This document shows positions 52,916-62,922 of a DNA stretch of 64,000 nucleotides, one piece after another. Source of the stretch: Flavobacterium sp. I-STPP5a (GTDB taxonomy: Bacteria > Bacteroidota > Bacteroidia > Flavobacteriales > Flavobacteriaceae); NCBI RefSeq assembly GCF_009764685.1, contig NZ_VHLM01000023.1, forward strand, positions 1 to 64,000. Direction: 5' to 3'. Numbering within the stretch: position 1 is the first letter of the stretch; every line of letters begins with the position of its first letter. The notes beneath the pieces were generated by a model that was given only the letters and a program-made list of their open reading frames with translations, had not been told where the DNA came from and ran no database searches. Both the position numbers and the translations under genes were made by a program.

Positions 52916-53944
52916 ATGAAAGAAGCTACTCTTAAAGAAATTGCAGAAAAATTGGGCATATCCATCACCACTGTTTCTAAAGCATTAAAAGATTACCCAG
53001 ACGTTAGTTTAAAGACAAAAGAAGCGGTCATTTCATTAGCAAAAGAACTCAACTACAGTCCAAATTCTTTTGCTGTCAATCTAAGAACAAAAGAATCAAA
53101 AACCATTGGCTTAATAATTCCGGAAATTGTTCATCATTTCTTTTCAAATGTTATAAACGGGATTGTTGCTGAAGCTGAAAAAAATGGTTATCTAGTCATC
53201 ATTCTGCAGTCAAATGAATCTTTAGAATTAGAAAAAAAACAAGTTGCTTTGCTTATTAATAAAAGAGTTGATGGAATAATTATTTCACTCTCAAATGAAT
53301 CAAACGATGACAGCCATCTTATGGAAATTATTGCACGTAAGATTCCGTTTGTACAATTTGATAAAATTGCAAAGTTGATTCACAGTTCAAAGGTGATTAT
53401 TAACGATCAAATTGCGGCCAGAAATGCGGTTCAACATTTAATAGACAACGGATACCGAAAAATTGCACACATCAGAGGTCCCTTAAACCCACAAAATGCT
53501 ATTGATCGTTTTATTGGCTATAAAAAAGCATTAGAAATAAACAACATTCCCTTTGATCCTTCTTTAGTATATACTTGTGAAAAAGTAACTTTTCAAGAAG
53601 GAATAGATTTCGCAAAACAAATTATGATTGACCATCCTGATGTTGAGGGAATATTTGCCATCACAGATCTTGTTGCCGTTGGTGTACTTTCTTATTTTAA
53701 TGATATTGGAATAAAAATTCCAGAACAAGTTGCCGTTATAGGCTTCAGTAATTGGTTTATGTCTCAAGTGCTAACCCCTAAACTTAGTACAGTTGACCAA
53801 CCTAGTCATGAAATGGGAGTAGCTTCTTTTAAATTATTATTAGAAGAAATGAATTGTCACAAAAAAGAAATTCCTTTTACACCAAGAACAATAGAACTCG
53901 AAACGAAAGTGATTGCTAGAGAATCTACAACTAAAAAAAAATAG
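52916..53944 (+). CDS. LacI-family transcriptional regulator of the sugar locus
   Basis: A 342-residue regulator. N-terminal helix-turn-helix TLKEIAEKLGISITTVSKAL (5-24) and hinge helix near 50-60 (NSFAVNLRTKES), followed by a periplasmic-binding-protein-like effector domain (IGLIIPEIVHHFFSNVINGI to the C-terminus). Two identical palindromic sites lie between it and the divergent receptor gene. Position upstream of the receptor's promoter suggests it may activate the locus, while the near site could repress its own gene. Its effector is probably a sugar or sugar phosphate of the pathway. Confidence 0.93.
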   Translation: MKEATLKEIAEKLGISITTVSKALKDYPDVSLKTKEAVISLAKELNYSPNSFAVNLRTKESKTIGLIIPEIVHHFFSNVINGIVAEAEKNGYLVIILQSNESLELEKKQVALLINKRVDGIIISLSNESNDDSHLMEIIARKIPFVQFDKIAKLIHSSKVIINDQIAARNAVQHLIDNGYRKIAHIRGPLNPQNAIDRFIGYKKALEINNIPFDPSLVYTCEKVTFQEGIDFAKQIMIDHPDVEGIFAITDLVAVGVLSYFNDIGIKIPEQVAVIGFSNWFMSQVLTPKLSTVDQPSHEMGVASFKLLLEEMNCHKKEIPFTPRTIELETKVIARESTTKKK

Positions 53945-53947
53945 TTT

Positions 53948-54808
53948 CTACTGTATAAAATCAATATTTCTTTTTATTCCTGCAAACTTTGTACGTTTAA
54001 TAGGAGAATTTTTAAAAACAACTTTAAATGTTTCTTCTGTTATTTCTATCCAGTCTTTTTTAGACATCGCCAATACATCTGGATTTGGATTAAAAAGAGG
54101 TTCACTGTGTGGCTTTGAAAATTTATTCCAAGGACAAACGTCTTGACACACATCACAACCAAAAGCCCAGTCATTAAACATTCCTTTAAACTCCGTCGGG
54201 ATATTCACTTTTAATTCAATTGTAAAATAGGATATACATTTACTTCCATCAACTACATAAGGAGCAACAATAGCATTAGTAGGACAACTATCAATACATG
54301 CAGTGCAGGCACCACAATGGTCTGTAGTGGGCGAATCATACTCTAATTCTAAATCTATTATTAACTCGGCAATGAAATAAAAGGAACCTACTTTTTTAGT
54401 CAATAGGTTACTGTTTTTACCTATCCACCCTAAACCACTTTTTGCTGCCCAAGCCTTATCTAAAACAGGAGCTGAATCTACAAAAGCACGTCCAGAAACG
54501 GCACCAATATTAGTTTGAATAGAATGAATAAGCTCTCTCAATTTTCCTTTTATGACGTCATGGTAGTCTAAACCATAGGCATACTTCGAAATTTTAAAAC
54601 TCTCTTCGTTTTGAAATTCATTAGGATAATAGTTAAGTAATAATGAGACAACACTTTTTGAATCTTCAACAAGAAGAGTAGGATCTAATCTTTTATCAAA
54701 ATTATTTTCCATGTAAGACATCTTTCCATGATGGTTTAAATTAAGCCATTTTTCCAGACGTGGAGCTTCAGTCTCTAGAAACTGAGCTTTAGAAATACCG
54801 CATGACAT
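53948..54808 (-). CDS. queG: Epoxyqueuosine reductase, N-terminus probably extends upstream
   Basis: An iron-sulfur, cobalamin-dependent enzyme for the last step of queuosine synthesis in tRNA. The ATG-started form has 286 residues. Visible: the two ferredoxin-type clusters [18 protein letters not shown] and [13 protein letters not shown], and [24 protein letters not shown]. The reading frame stays open upstream of 54808 and encodes [15 protein letters not shown], which resembles the normal QueG N-terminus. No ATG, GTG or TTG is available there, but ATT codons at 54868 and 54871 would give about 306-307 residues. Converges with the LacI gene 3 bases away. Confidence 0.9.
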   Translation of the reverse strand: MSCGISKAQFLETEAPRLEKWLNLNHHGKMSYMENNFDKRLDPTLLVEDSKSVVSLLLNYYPNEFQNEESFKISKYAYGLDYHDVIKGKLRELIHSIQTNIGAVSGRAFVDSAPVLDKAWAAKSGLGWIGKNSNLLTKKVGSFYFIAELIIDLELEYDSPTTDHCGACTACIDSCPTNAIVAPYVVDGSKCISYFTIELKVNIPTEFKGMFNDWAFGCDVCQDVCPWNKFSKPHSEPLFNPNPDVLAMSKKDWIEITEETFKVVFKNSPIKRTKFAGIKRNIDFIQ

Positions 54809-54888
54809 GAAACCAAGTCTAGAAGCCTCGTCCTTAATAAAATTTGTATAATTCGATCTAGTTTGAATAATTGTACTTTTAAAAAATT

Positions 54889-55911
54889 CTAAAATAAACC
54901 ACCCTGAATATTCGTTTTAATTTTACCTAAATGCCTATACGCTTTATCAGTAACCTCTCTACCTCTGGGAGTCCTCATAATGAAACCTTCTTGAATTAAA
55001 AAAGGTTCATAAACCTCCTCAATAGTTTCACTACTCTCTGAAACTGCAGTTGCAAGAGTACTCAAACCAACAGGACCTCCTTTAAATTTATCAATAATGG
55101 TATTCAAAATTTTATTATCCATTTCATCTAAACCAAAAGCATCTACATTCAATGCCTTCAATGCGTAACGAGCTATCTCAATATCAATAGAACCATTTCC
55201 TTTTATTTGAGCAAAATCACGTACACGTCTTAGCAAAGCATTGGCTATACGGGGTGTACCTCTACTCCTACCTGCAATTTCAATAGCTGCTTCGATAGAA
55301 ATTGGCATTTTAAAAATCGCTGCACTTCTCTCAACAATAGTAGTCAGCAATTCGGTAGTGTAATATTGAAGACGAGAAGATATTCCAAATCTAGCTCTCA
55401 TAGGCGCCGTAAGCAGCCCAGAACGGGTGGTTGCACCAATAAGGGTGAAAGGATTCAAATTGATCTGTACTGTGCGTGCATTGGGCCCAGATTCAATCAT
55501 AATGTCAATTTTGAAATCTTCCATTGCAGAGTACAAATACTCCTCAACAATAGGCGAAAGCCTGTGAATTTCGTCAATAAAAAGCACATCGCGTTCCTCA
55601 AGATTAGTGAGTAAACCTGCAAGATCACCAGGCTTATCAAGTACAGGTCCAGAAGTTATCTTTATTCCTACTTGTAATTCATTAGCAAGTATATTGGCAA
55701 GAGTGGTTTTTCCAAGACCCGGAGGACCATGAAAAAGAGTGTGATCAAGAGCTTCATTTCTCTGGTTGGCTGCTTGCACGAAAACCTTTAGATTTTCTAA
55801 AACTTGATCTTGTCCAGCAAAATCATCAAAGGATAAAGGACGAAGCTTTCTTTCGATATCGAAATCTTCAATATTATAATTATTTGCAGTAGGATCTAGA
55901 TTTTCATTCAT
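54889..55911 (-). CDS. ruvB: Holliday junction helicase RuvB
   Basis: A 340-residue AAA+ motor that drives branch migration with RuvA. Walker A GPPGLGKT (63-70), Walker B FIDEIHRL (about 112-118), sensor I segment [20 protein letters not shown], and a C-terminal winged helix ending [20 protein letters not shown]. The ATG at 55911 begins the family-typical acidic N-terminus; an earlier in-frame codon adds 15 residues without support. ruvA is 11.4 kb to the left in this window. queG follows on the same strand. Confidence 0.96.
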   Translation of the reverse strand: MNENLDPTANNYNIEDFDIERKLRPLSFDDFAGQDQVLENLKVFVQAANQRNEALDHTLFHGPPGLGKTTLANILANELQVGIKITSGPVLDKPGDLAGLLTNLEERDVLFIDEIHRLSPIVEEYLYSAMEDFKIDIMIESGPNARTVQINLNPFTLIGATTRSGLLTAPMRARFGISSRLQYYTTELLTTIVERSAAIFKMPISIEAAIEIAGRSRGTPRIANALLRRVRDFAQIKGNGSIDIEIARYALKALNVDAFGLDEMDNKILNTIIDKFKGGPVGLSTLATAVSESSETIEEVYEPFLIQEGFIMRTPRGREVTDKAYRHLGKIKTNIQGGLF

Positions 55912-55966
55912 TGTACAAAGATAATAAAGAGGATCATCAAGAAAAGACTTCACCAAATAAAATGAA

Positions 55967-55996
55967 CAAAAAAAAGCCTCTACATTGTAGAGGCTT
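55967..55996 (-). terminator. Terminator of the ACIII-caa3 oxidase operon
   Basis: Perfect 11-bp stem AAGCCTCTACA / TGTAGAGGCTT (55974-55984 and 55986-55996), with a 9-T run on the minus strand (55967-55975). It lies just after the coxA stop (56002) and before ruvB. Confidence 0.88.
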
Positions 55997-56001
55997 AAAT
56001 T

Positions 56002-57798
56002 CTAGTGATGAAGAACCTGTTCACCAGGTTTCATTGGTACATTTTGTGGTACAAAATCCTCTTCATGATTTGGATTACTGTAGTCATATGGCCAACGGTG
56101 AACTTCAGGAATTTCACCCGGCCAGTTACCGTGTACGTGCTCAACGGGAGCCGTCCATTCTAATGTGTTCGATTTCCAAGGGTTCATAACAGATTTCTTA
56201 CCGTAGAAAATACTACTAAAGAAATTGTATAAGAAAATCAATTGAAACGCACCACCTATAAGAGCAAATGTTGTAATTAAAACATTCACGTTTTGTAAGT
56301 CATCAAATAAAGGAAAGTTAGTATTCGTATAATAACGTCTTGGCAAACCTGCTAGACCAATAAAATGCATTGGAAAAAATACACCATAAGCACAAATAGC
56401 AGTTACCCAGAAGTGAATATAACCTAAATTCTTATTCAACATTCTTCCAAACATTCTTGGAAACCAGTGGTAAATACCAGCAAACATTCCATAAAGAGCA
56501 CTAATACCCATTACTAAGTGAAAGTGAGCTACTACAAAGTAAGTATCGTGAACATTAATATCTAGCGTACTATCTCCAAGAATAATACCCGTTAACCCAC
56601 CAGTAATGAAAGTTGACACCAACCCTATTGAAAATAACATAGCTGGATTAAGCTGTAAGTTACCTTTCCATAAGGTAGTAATATAATTAAATGCTTTTAC
56701 CGCAGATGGAATTGCAATTAAAAGAGTTGTAAAAGTAAACACTGAACCTAAGAACGGATTCATACCTGAGATAAACATGTGGTGACCCCAAACAATAGTT
56801 GATAAGAACGCAATTGCAAGAATTGACATAATCATCGCTCTGTAACCAAAAATTGGTTTACGTGAATTCGTTGCAATAACTTCAGATGTAATACCTAAAG
56901 CAGGTAATAATACGATATAAACTTCAGGATGCCCTAGGAACCAAAACAAGTGCTCAAATAAAACAGGAGAACCACCTTGATAATGTAATACTTCACCAGC
57001 TATATAAATATCCGATAAGAAGAAAGAAGTACCAAAACTTCTATCAAAAATCAACAATAAAGCAGCTGATAAAAGTACTGGAAACGAAACGATACCAATA
57101 ATCGCAGTAACAAAGAATGCCCAGATAGTCAAAGGCAACCTCGTCATAGTCATACCCTTAGTTCTTAAGTTAATAACCGTAACAACATAATTTAAAGACC
57201 CCATCAAAGAAGAAGCAATAAACAATGCCATAGAAACCAACCAAAGTGTCATACCCATACCTGATCCAGGAATAGCTTGCGGTAAAGCACTTAATGGCGG
57301 ATAAATTGTCCAACCAGACGAAGCAGGACCTGCTTCAACAAATAAGGACGAAATCATTACGATACTAGAAAGGAAAAATAACCAGTATGATACCATATTC
57401 ATAAAACCTGAGGCCATATCTCTTGCACCAATTTGAAGTGGAATAAGAAGGTTACTAAAAGTTCCACTTAACGCCGCAGTTAGTACAAAGAAAACCATTA
57501 TGGTTCCGTGTATTGTAACAAGTGCAAGGTAAATATCATTTGCCATGACTCCATTAGGAGCAAACTTATCACCCAATAAAATATTGAATATTTTAAAAGA
57601 TTCTTCTGGCCATGCTAGTTGCATTCTAAACAACATCGACATACCAACACCAATGATACCCATAATAATACCTGTTATCAGGTATTGTTTAGCAATCATT
57701 TTGTGATCTATACTAAAAATATATTTAGTAATAAAAGTGTCTTTGTGGTGGTGTTCGTGTTCGTGATCCATAGCGTGATCGTGACCTTCTGCTGACAT
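56002..57798 (-). CDS. coxA: Cytochrome c oxidase subunit I
   Basis: A 598-residue, 12-helix heme-copper oxidase core. Heme a ligands His97 and His427; heme a3 ligand His425; CuB ligands His290, His339 and His340. GHPEVY (289-294) includes the cross-linking Tyr294 and Glu292, which marks the proton-pumping A1 type. The N-terminus is unusual: nine His among residues 6-18 before the first helix. It reduces O2 to water using electrons from CoxB. Last gene of the ACIII operon, 28 bases after coxB; a strong terminator follows. Confidence 0.96.
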   Translation of the reverse strand: MSAEGHDHAMDHEHEHHHKDTFITKYIFSIDHKMIAKQYLITGIIMGIIGVGMSMLFRMQLAWPEESFKIFNILLGDKFAPNGVMANDIYLALVTIHGTIMVFFVLTAALSGTFSNLLIPLQIGARDMASGFMNMVSYWLFFLSSIVMISSLFVEAGPASSGWTIYPPLSALPQAIPGSGMGMTLWLVSMALFIASSLMGSLNYVVTVINLRTKGMTMTRLPLTIWAFFVTAIIGIVSFPVLLSAALLLIFDRSFGTSFFLSDIYIAGEVLHYQGGSPVLFEHLFWFLGHPEVYIVLLPALGITSEVIATNSRKPIFGYRAMIMSILAIAFLSTIVWGHHMFISGMNPFLGSVFTFTTLLIAIPSAVKAFNYITTLWKGNLQLNPAMLFSIGLVSTFITGGLTGIILGDSTLDINVHDTYFVVAHFHLVMGISALYGMFAGIYHWFPRMFGRMLNKNLGYIHFWVTAICAYGVFFPMHFIGLAGLPRRYYTNTNFPLFDDLQNVNVLITTFALIGGAFQLIFLYNFFSSIFYGKKSVMNPWKSNTLEWTAPVEHVHGNWPGEIPEVHRWPYDYSNPNHEEDFVPQNVPMKPGEQVLHH

Positions 57799-57826
57799 AT
57801 ATTTATACTTTAAATTTTCTTAATAA

Positions 57827-58981
57827 TTATTTAGCTGCCATTGCAGCAACTTCATCTTTTTTTGCACTACTACTGTCTACTGCTTTTGCATCACCTGTTG
57901 CAGCAGGAGCAGCTAATGAAGCTTTAACTTCATTTACTACAGTTACTTTATCTTTTAACCATGCTTGATAATCTTCTGGAGTATCAACAATAATCTTCAT
58001 TTGCATATTGTAGTGTGATGCACCACAAATTTTATTACATAATAGAAGATAATCAAAAGTATACGGATCAAGAGCCGTTTCACCTTTAGCAACTAACGCC
58101 TCACTTTTCTTAGCTCTTAAAGCATTAATATTAGCTACTTTCTCAACCATAAAAGGCAATTCTCTATACTCAGCCGTAGTATAAATAGGCTCGAAAGCAA
58201 ATTGTGTCACCATACCTGGAACGCAATTCATTTGAGCTCTAAAATGTGGCATATAAGCAGAGTGCAAAACATCTTGAGATCGCATTTTAAAAAGAATCTT
58301 TTTTCCCTTAGGGATATGCAATTCAGTAACTACAACATCATCTTGTGAATAAGGATCAGCTAAATCAATACCTACAGCATTTGCTCCCTCGATATAACGA
58401 ACATTAGCTTTACCAAGAACATTATCTTCACCTGAATATCTTGCCTTCCAATTAAATTGTTGCGCATAAAGTTCAATAACAACTGTATCTTCATCTTCGT
58501 CAACAAACATAATATTAGTCCAAGCATATAAACCATACAAGATTAAACCAGCTAACACTACTGCAGGAATTATACTCCACACAGCCTCTAACTTATTATT
58601 ATCAGCAAAAAACAAAGCCTTTTGACCTTCTTTACCACGATATTTAAAAGCAAAGTAATGTACTAAAACTTGTGTAATCGCTTGAACGATAAAAATTAAT
58701 ACCCAAGTAATGTTCATTAAATTATCAACTTGACCACCGTGCGCGGAAGCAGGCGTATGAAGTACTAAAGGACCCCACTTAATTAAACCAAAAATGGTAA
58801 AAATATAGATAAAACCTAAAAAACCAAACATCAAATAACCTTGTACATTATTATCGTTATCAGTAGCGATTTCTGTATTAACCGAAGTAGATCCAACTTG
58901 CGTTAGGTCGAAGATTTTAGTCAATTGCCATAAAGCAACAGCTAATAAAACTAAAACTATAATTACTAACAAACTTGTCAT
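57827..58981 (-). CDS. coxB: Cytochrome c oxidase subunit II with CuA site
   Basis: A 384-residue protein. Helices near 3-20, 48-68, 90-110 and 135-155, then a cupredoxin domain. CuA ligands: His240 (DVLHSAYMP), Cys315 and Cys319 (CNKICG), His323 and Met326. Between His240 and the Cys loop there is an insertion of about 44 residues (266-309), and an extra N-terminal helix precedes the usual two. The tail is Ala/Lys/Asp-rich. It has no fused cytochrome c, so electrons likely come from ActE or another cytochrome. 28 bases before coxA. Confidence 0.93.
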   Translation of the reverse strand: MTSLLVIIVLVLLAVALWQLTKIFDLTQVGSTSVNTEIATDNDNNVQGYLMFGFLGFIYIFTIFGLIKWGPLVLHTPASAHGGQVDNLMNITWVLIFIVQAITQVLVHYFAFKYRGKEGQKALFFADNNKLEAVWSIIPAVVLAGLILYGLYAWTNIMFVDEDEDTVVIELYAQQFNWKARYSGEDNVLGKANVRYIEGANAVGIDLADPYSQDDVVVTELHIPKGKKILFKMRSQDVLHSAYMPHFRAQMNCVPGMVTQFAFEPIYTTAEYRELPFMVEKVANINALRAKKSEALVAKGETALDPYTFDYLLLCNKICGASHYNMQMKIIVDTPEDYQAWLKDKVTVVNEVKASLAAPAATGDAKAVDSSSAKKDEVAAMAAK

Positions 58982-59000
58982 CTGTTTTTTTCTTTAAAAA

Positions 59001-60383
59001 TTAATAATGAAAATGTTTACTTTCCTCAATAAACGGATTTCTTTTTGCTAGCAATGGTGATTTTGATAAGGCAGTAAATACCACATATATAAATAAACCA
59101 AGAAAGAAAAGTATTGAAGCTATCTCCGAAACGCCGATAAACCAACTATCTCCAACTGTTCCAGGCATAATCATATTGAAAAAGTCTAAATAATGACCCA
59201 TCAAGATTACAACACCCGCCATTACAATTACCCAAGATATTCTCTTGAAATCAGTATTAATTAATATCAACAAAGGAAATAAGAAATTCATGACAACTGC
59301 ACCAAAGAATGGAAGATTGTACAACTGAATTCTAGTTATAAAATACGTTACCTCCTCAGGAATATTAGCATACCAAATTAACATGAATTGTGAAAACCAT
59401 AAATATGTCCAAAAAACACTTAAACCAAACATAAATTTAGCTAAATCGTGTATATGACTGTTATTTACAAACTCCAAATAACCTCTTGACTTTAAATACA
59501 ATGTAATTAAAGCTATTGTAGTAACACCACTAACAAAGAAACTTGCAAAAACATACCAACCAAATAAAGTACTGAACCAGTGCGGATCAATTGACATAAT
59601 CCAATCCCATGACATTATAGACTCAGAAACTATGAAAAAGACAAGAAACATTGCAGAAAGCTTGAAGTTTTTCTTGTACAATAAATCATCTGATGCCTCA
59701 TCTTGTGCAAGACAATTTTTTCTTGAATAAAATTGATATAGGGACCAACCTGTCAAAAATATCGCCGCTCTAACAATCCAAAACGGGAAATTTAAAAAAC
59801 TTGTTTTATTAGCAATTAATTTGTCTGTAGCAACAACTTCAGGGTCCAACCATATAAACATATGATTAAAGTGCAAACCACACAAAATTAACAAAACAAA
59901 GAAAATAGCAGCTCCAACAGGCAAATAAGATGTAATACCTTGCATAACTCTGAAGAGAACAGGGGACCAACCCGCCTGTGCAACTTGTTGGATTGCGTAA
60001 AAAACTAAAACACCTAATGACACAAGCATAAAAAATATACAAGCTACATACAAAGCAGACCATGGCTTATTTTGCAATTGATGCAATACATGATTTAAAT
60101 GCTCAGTGTGTTCGTCAACTGAAGAAACTTCATGTTCTTGTGAAGAAGAACTAGCTTCAGCATGACTTTCCTCCCTTGAACCATGCGCTTCATGAGCATT
60201 TGATTCATTAGAACTTTCATGTTCTTTTTGAACAGCGTGTGTACCATGACTATCAGCAGTAAGAAGCTCTTCAACTTCTTTAATATCTTTTGGTGCAGTG
60301 TAAAAACCATAACCTATACCTAATAAACCAATGGCCATTAAGACAAAAGAAATAGTTTTTAATTTACTTGAAAATGTATACAT
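59001..60383 (-). CDS. actF: Alternative complex III subunit ActF
   Basis: A 460-residue integral membrane protein with about ten helices, resembling the NrfD-like ActC but without quinone-site conservation, as in ActF. An N-terminal extramembrane segment (about 40-95) is very rich in His, Ser and Glu. The ATG at 60383 (MYTFSSKLKT) is preferred to a TTG directly after the actE stop. ActF is a membrane partner in the quinol:cytochrome c oxidoreductase (complex III substitute). 19 bases before coxB. Confidence 0.88.
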   Translation of the reverse strand: MYTFSSKLKTISFVLMAIGLLGIGYGFYTAPKDIKEVEELLTADSHGTHAVQKEHESSNESNAHEAHGSREESHAEASSSSQEHEVSSVDEHTEHLNHVLHQLQNKPWSALYVACIFFMLVSLGVLVFYAIQQVAQAGWSPVLFRVMQGITSYLPVGAAIFFVLLILCGLHFNHMFIWLDPEVVATDKLIANKTSFLNFPFWIVRAAIFLTGWSLYQFYSRKNCLAQDEASDDLLYKKNFKLSAMFLVFFIVSESIMSWDWIMSIDPHWFSTLFGWYVFASFFVSGVTTIALITLYLKSRGYLEFVNNSHIHDLAKFMFGLSVFWTYLWFSQFMLIWYANIPEEVTYFITRIQLYNLPFFGAVVMNFLFPLLILINTDFKRISWVIVMAGVVILMGHYLDFFNMIMPGTVGDSWFIGVSEIASILFFLGLFIYVVFTALSKSPLLAKRNPFIEESKHFHY

Positions 60384-60410
60384 ATCTATTACGATCAGTT
60401 TGTTCAACAA

Positions 60411-60956
60411 TTATAATTCACTTTTTAGTTTCAGAACATAGTCAGTAACTAACCAACGTTCTTGGGGACTCAACTGATTTGCATGCGAACCCATTGAATT
60501 CAAACCATAAGTTATAACATGAAATACACTACCCTCAGTAATAACTCTATCTTTATAACTAGGCACTCCTAGAAATTTTTCACGCTCAACTAATTTACCC
60601 TTACCGTTACCAGATGCACCATGACAACTAATACAATAAATTTCAAAAAGTGCTTTACCTTTCTCAAGATCTCTACCTAAAGAATCAAGGGGAGATTTCA
60701 AATTGGCTTTAGCCAATTCATAACCAGCCGTAGTATTTTCATACTCGTAAGGTACAAAACCTCTATTCAACGAACCTTTTGCAGGTAACTGTGCTTCTTG
60801 ACCATTTTTAAACGCATCCGACTCTGAGTAGGTCTCATAACCTAAAGACTCATACATATTTGGAAAATACTGATAGTTCGGTGCCTTATTATCATGGCAA
60901 GATGAAACTAAAATTACGATACCAAATAATAGTGCTATTTTATATATGCTTTTCAT
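60411..60956 (-). CDS. actE: Alternative complex III monoheme cytochrome ActE
   Basis: A 181-residue lipoprotein cytochrome c. Lipobox VSSC (Cys20), heme-attachment motif CISCH (108-112), and axial Met155 in LNSMGSH. The heme is on the periplasmic side, where ActE passes electrons from the Act complex toward CoxB. Between actD (8 bases upstream) and actF (27 bases downstream). Confidence 0.93.
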   Translation of the reverse strand: MKSIYKIALLFGIVILVSSCHDNKAPNYQYFPNMYESLGYETYSESDAFKNGQEAQLPAKGSLNRGFVPYEYENTTAGYELAKANLKSPLDSLGRDLEKGKALFEIYCISCHGASGNGKGKLVEREKFLGVPSYKDRVITEGSVFHVITYGLNSMGSHANQLSPQERWLVTDYVLKLKSEL

Positions 60957-60964
60957 AACTATAA

Positions 60965-61489
60965 TTAATGCTTATCTATTACTTTAACTTCAACCGCACC
61001 TGTATTTTGAAAAAAAGAAACTAATTCTTCTTCGTTATCATGTACAGCAACTTCCATTAAGAAATGGTCATCTGTAGTTCTTACATCTGGATTCTCAGCT
61101 TCTTTAAAAGGCCATAATTTACTTCTCATATAAAAAGTAATAACCATCAAGTGAGCTGCAAAAAATACAGTAAGCTCAAACATAATTGGCACAAATGCAG
61201 GCATATTTTCAATATAACTGAAGCTAGGCTTACCACCAATATCTTGAGGCCAATCTTGAATCATAATATAATTCATCATAGCTGTTGCTACTGAAATTCC
61301 AACACATCCATACAAGAAAGCACAAATAGCTAATCTTGTAGGGGCTATTCCCATAGCTTTATCCAAACCGTGAACAGGAAATGGACAAAAAACTTCTTCA
61401 ATATGATGATGAGCTGCTCTAGTCTTCTTTACTGCGTCCATCAAAATATCATCGTCATTATAAATGGCGTATATTACTTTATTACTCAT
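60965..61489 (-). CDS. actD: Alternative complex III subunit ActD (DUF3341)
   Basis: A 174-residue protein with two transmembrane helices (about 55-75 and 95-118) in a DUF3341 domain: VIYAIYNDDDILMDAVKKT start, then the FCPFPVHGLDKAMG segment typical of ActD. It is a small membrane-anchoring subunit on the cytoplasmic side. Its ATG overlaps the last 8 bases of actC, indicating coupled translation. Confidence 0.93.
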   Translation of the reverse strand: MSNKVIYAIYNDDDILMDAVKKTRAAHHHIEEVFCPFPVHGLDKAMGIAPTRLAICAFLYGCVGISVATAMMNYIMIQDWPQDIGGKPSFSYIENMPAFVPIMFELTVFFAAHLMVITFYMRSKLWPFKEAENPDVRTTDDHFLMEVAVHDNEEELVSFFQNTGAVEVKVIDKH

Positions 61490-62885
61490 GATGTGAATCT
61501 TTATTTGCTTCTCTTGCGCGTTTGTAATTATCTCCAGTTGCTTTTAAAATTGTTTTAACTTCAGCTTGTGCAATAACCGGGAAAGTTCTTGAATAAAGTA
61601 GGAACAACACAAAGAAAAAACCAATTGTACCAATGAAGATACCAATATCAACAAAGGTAGGTGAAAACATAGTCCATGAAGATGGTAAATAATCTCTATG
61701 TAAAGAGGTAACAATAATTACAAATCTTTCAAACCACATTCCAATATTTACAACAATTGATATTATGAATGAAAACATAATACTAGTACGTAATTTTTTA
61801 AACCACATAAACTGAGGTGAAAACACATTACAAGTCATCATTGCCCAATACGCCCACCAGTAAGGTCCAGTAGCTCTATTTAAGAAAGCATATTGTTCGT
61901 ACTCTACTCCAGAATACCATGCAACGAAAAGCTCAGTGATATAAGCAACACCAACAATAGAACCTGTAATCATAATTACAATATTCATCAATTCGATATG
62001 CTGAACAGTTATATAAGCTTCAAGATTAGAAACTTTTCTCATAATAATAAGCAAAGTATTTACCATCGCAAATCCTGAGAAAACGGCTCCCGCAACGAAG
62101 TATGGAGGAAATATAGTGGTATGCCAACCTGGAATAACCGAGGTAGCAAAGTCCATCGATACAATAGTGTGTACTGACAACACAAGAGGTGTAGCTAAAC
62201 CAGCAAGAACAAGAGAAACTTCCTCAAAACGTTGCCAATCTTTTGCTCTACCACTCCAACCAAAACTCAAAATTGAATAAACTCTTTTGTTAAAAGGAGT
62301 TACAGCACGATCTCTAAGCATTGCGAAATCTGGTAATAAACCTGTCCACCAGAAAACTAATGATACAGATAAATAAGTAGAGATCGCAAATACGTCCCAA
62401 AGTAATGGTGAATTAAAATTTACCCATAATGAACCAAATTGATTTGGTATTGGTAAAACCCAGTAAGCCAACCAAGGGCGACCCATGTGAATGATTGGAA
62501 ATAAACCTGCCTGAATAACAGAGAAAATAGTCATTGCTTCAGCAGAACGGTTAATTGCCATTCTCCATCTTTGACGGAAAAGCAAAAGTACAGCTGATAT
62601 AAGTGTACCAGCGTGACCAATACCAACCCACCAAACGAAGTTAGTAATATCCCAAGCCCAACCTACTGTCTTGTTTAAACCCCATGTACCAATACCTGTA
62701 GATACAGTGTATACGATACACCCAAGTCCCCAAAGGAAGGCTATTAATGCAATTGAAAATACAATCCACCAATGTTTATTTGCCTTACCTTCAACGGGTG
62801 CGGCTACGTCTACAGTTACATCATGATAAGTTTTATCACCTATAACTAAGGGTTTTCTAATGGTTGCTTCGTAGTGAGACGACAT
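61482..62885 (-). CDS. actC: Alternative complex III quinol-binding subunit ActC (NrfD family)
   Basis: A 467-residue NrfD/PsrC-type membrane protein with about ten helices. Conserved elements include GIGHAGTLISAVLLLFRQRWR (in part) and SVHTIVSMDFATSVIPGWH, which line the quinol site in this family. It oxidises menaquinol and passes electrons to the Fe-S centres of ActB. 37 bases after actB, overlapping actD by 8 bases. Confidence 0.94.
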   Translation of the reverse strand: MSSHYEATIRKPLVIGDKTYHDVTVDVAAPVEGKANKHWWIVFSIALIAFLWGLGCIVYTVSTGIGTWGLNKTVGWAWDITNFVWWVGIGHAGTLISAVLLLFRQRWRMAINRSAEAMTIFSVIQAGLFPIIHMGRPWLAYWVLPIPNQFGSLWVNFNSPLLWDVFAISTYLSVSLVFWWTGLLPDFAMLRDRAVTPFNKRVYSILSFGWSGRAKDWQRFEEVSLVLAGLATPLVLSVHTIVSMDFATSVIPGWHTTIFPPYFVAGAVFSGFAMVNTLLIIMRKVSNLEAYITVQHIELMNIVIMITGSIVGVAYITELFVAWYSGVEYEQYAFLNRATGPYWWAYWAMMTCNVFSPQFMWFKKLRTSIMFSFIISIVVNIGMWFERFVIIVTSLHRDYLPSSWTMFSPTFVDIGIFIGTIGFFFVLFLLYSRTFPVIAQAEVKTILKATGDNYKRAREANKDSHHE

Positions 62886-62922
62886 AATCCTTTATATTGA
62901 TTCTTAATTAATTTTTTTTGTA

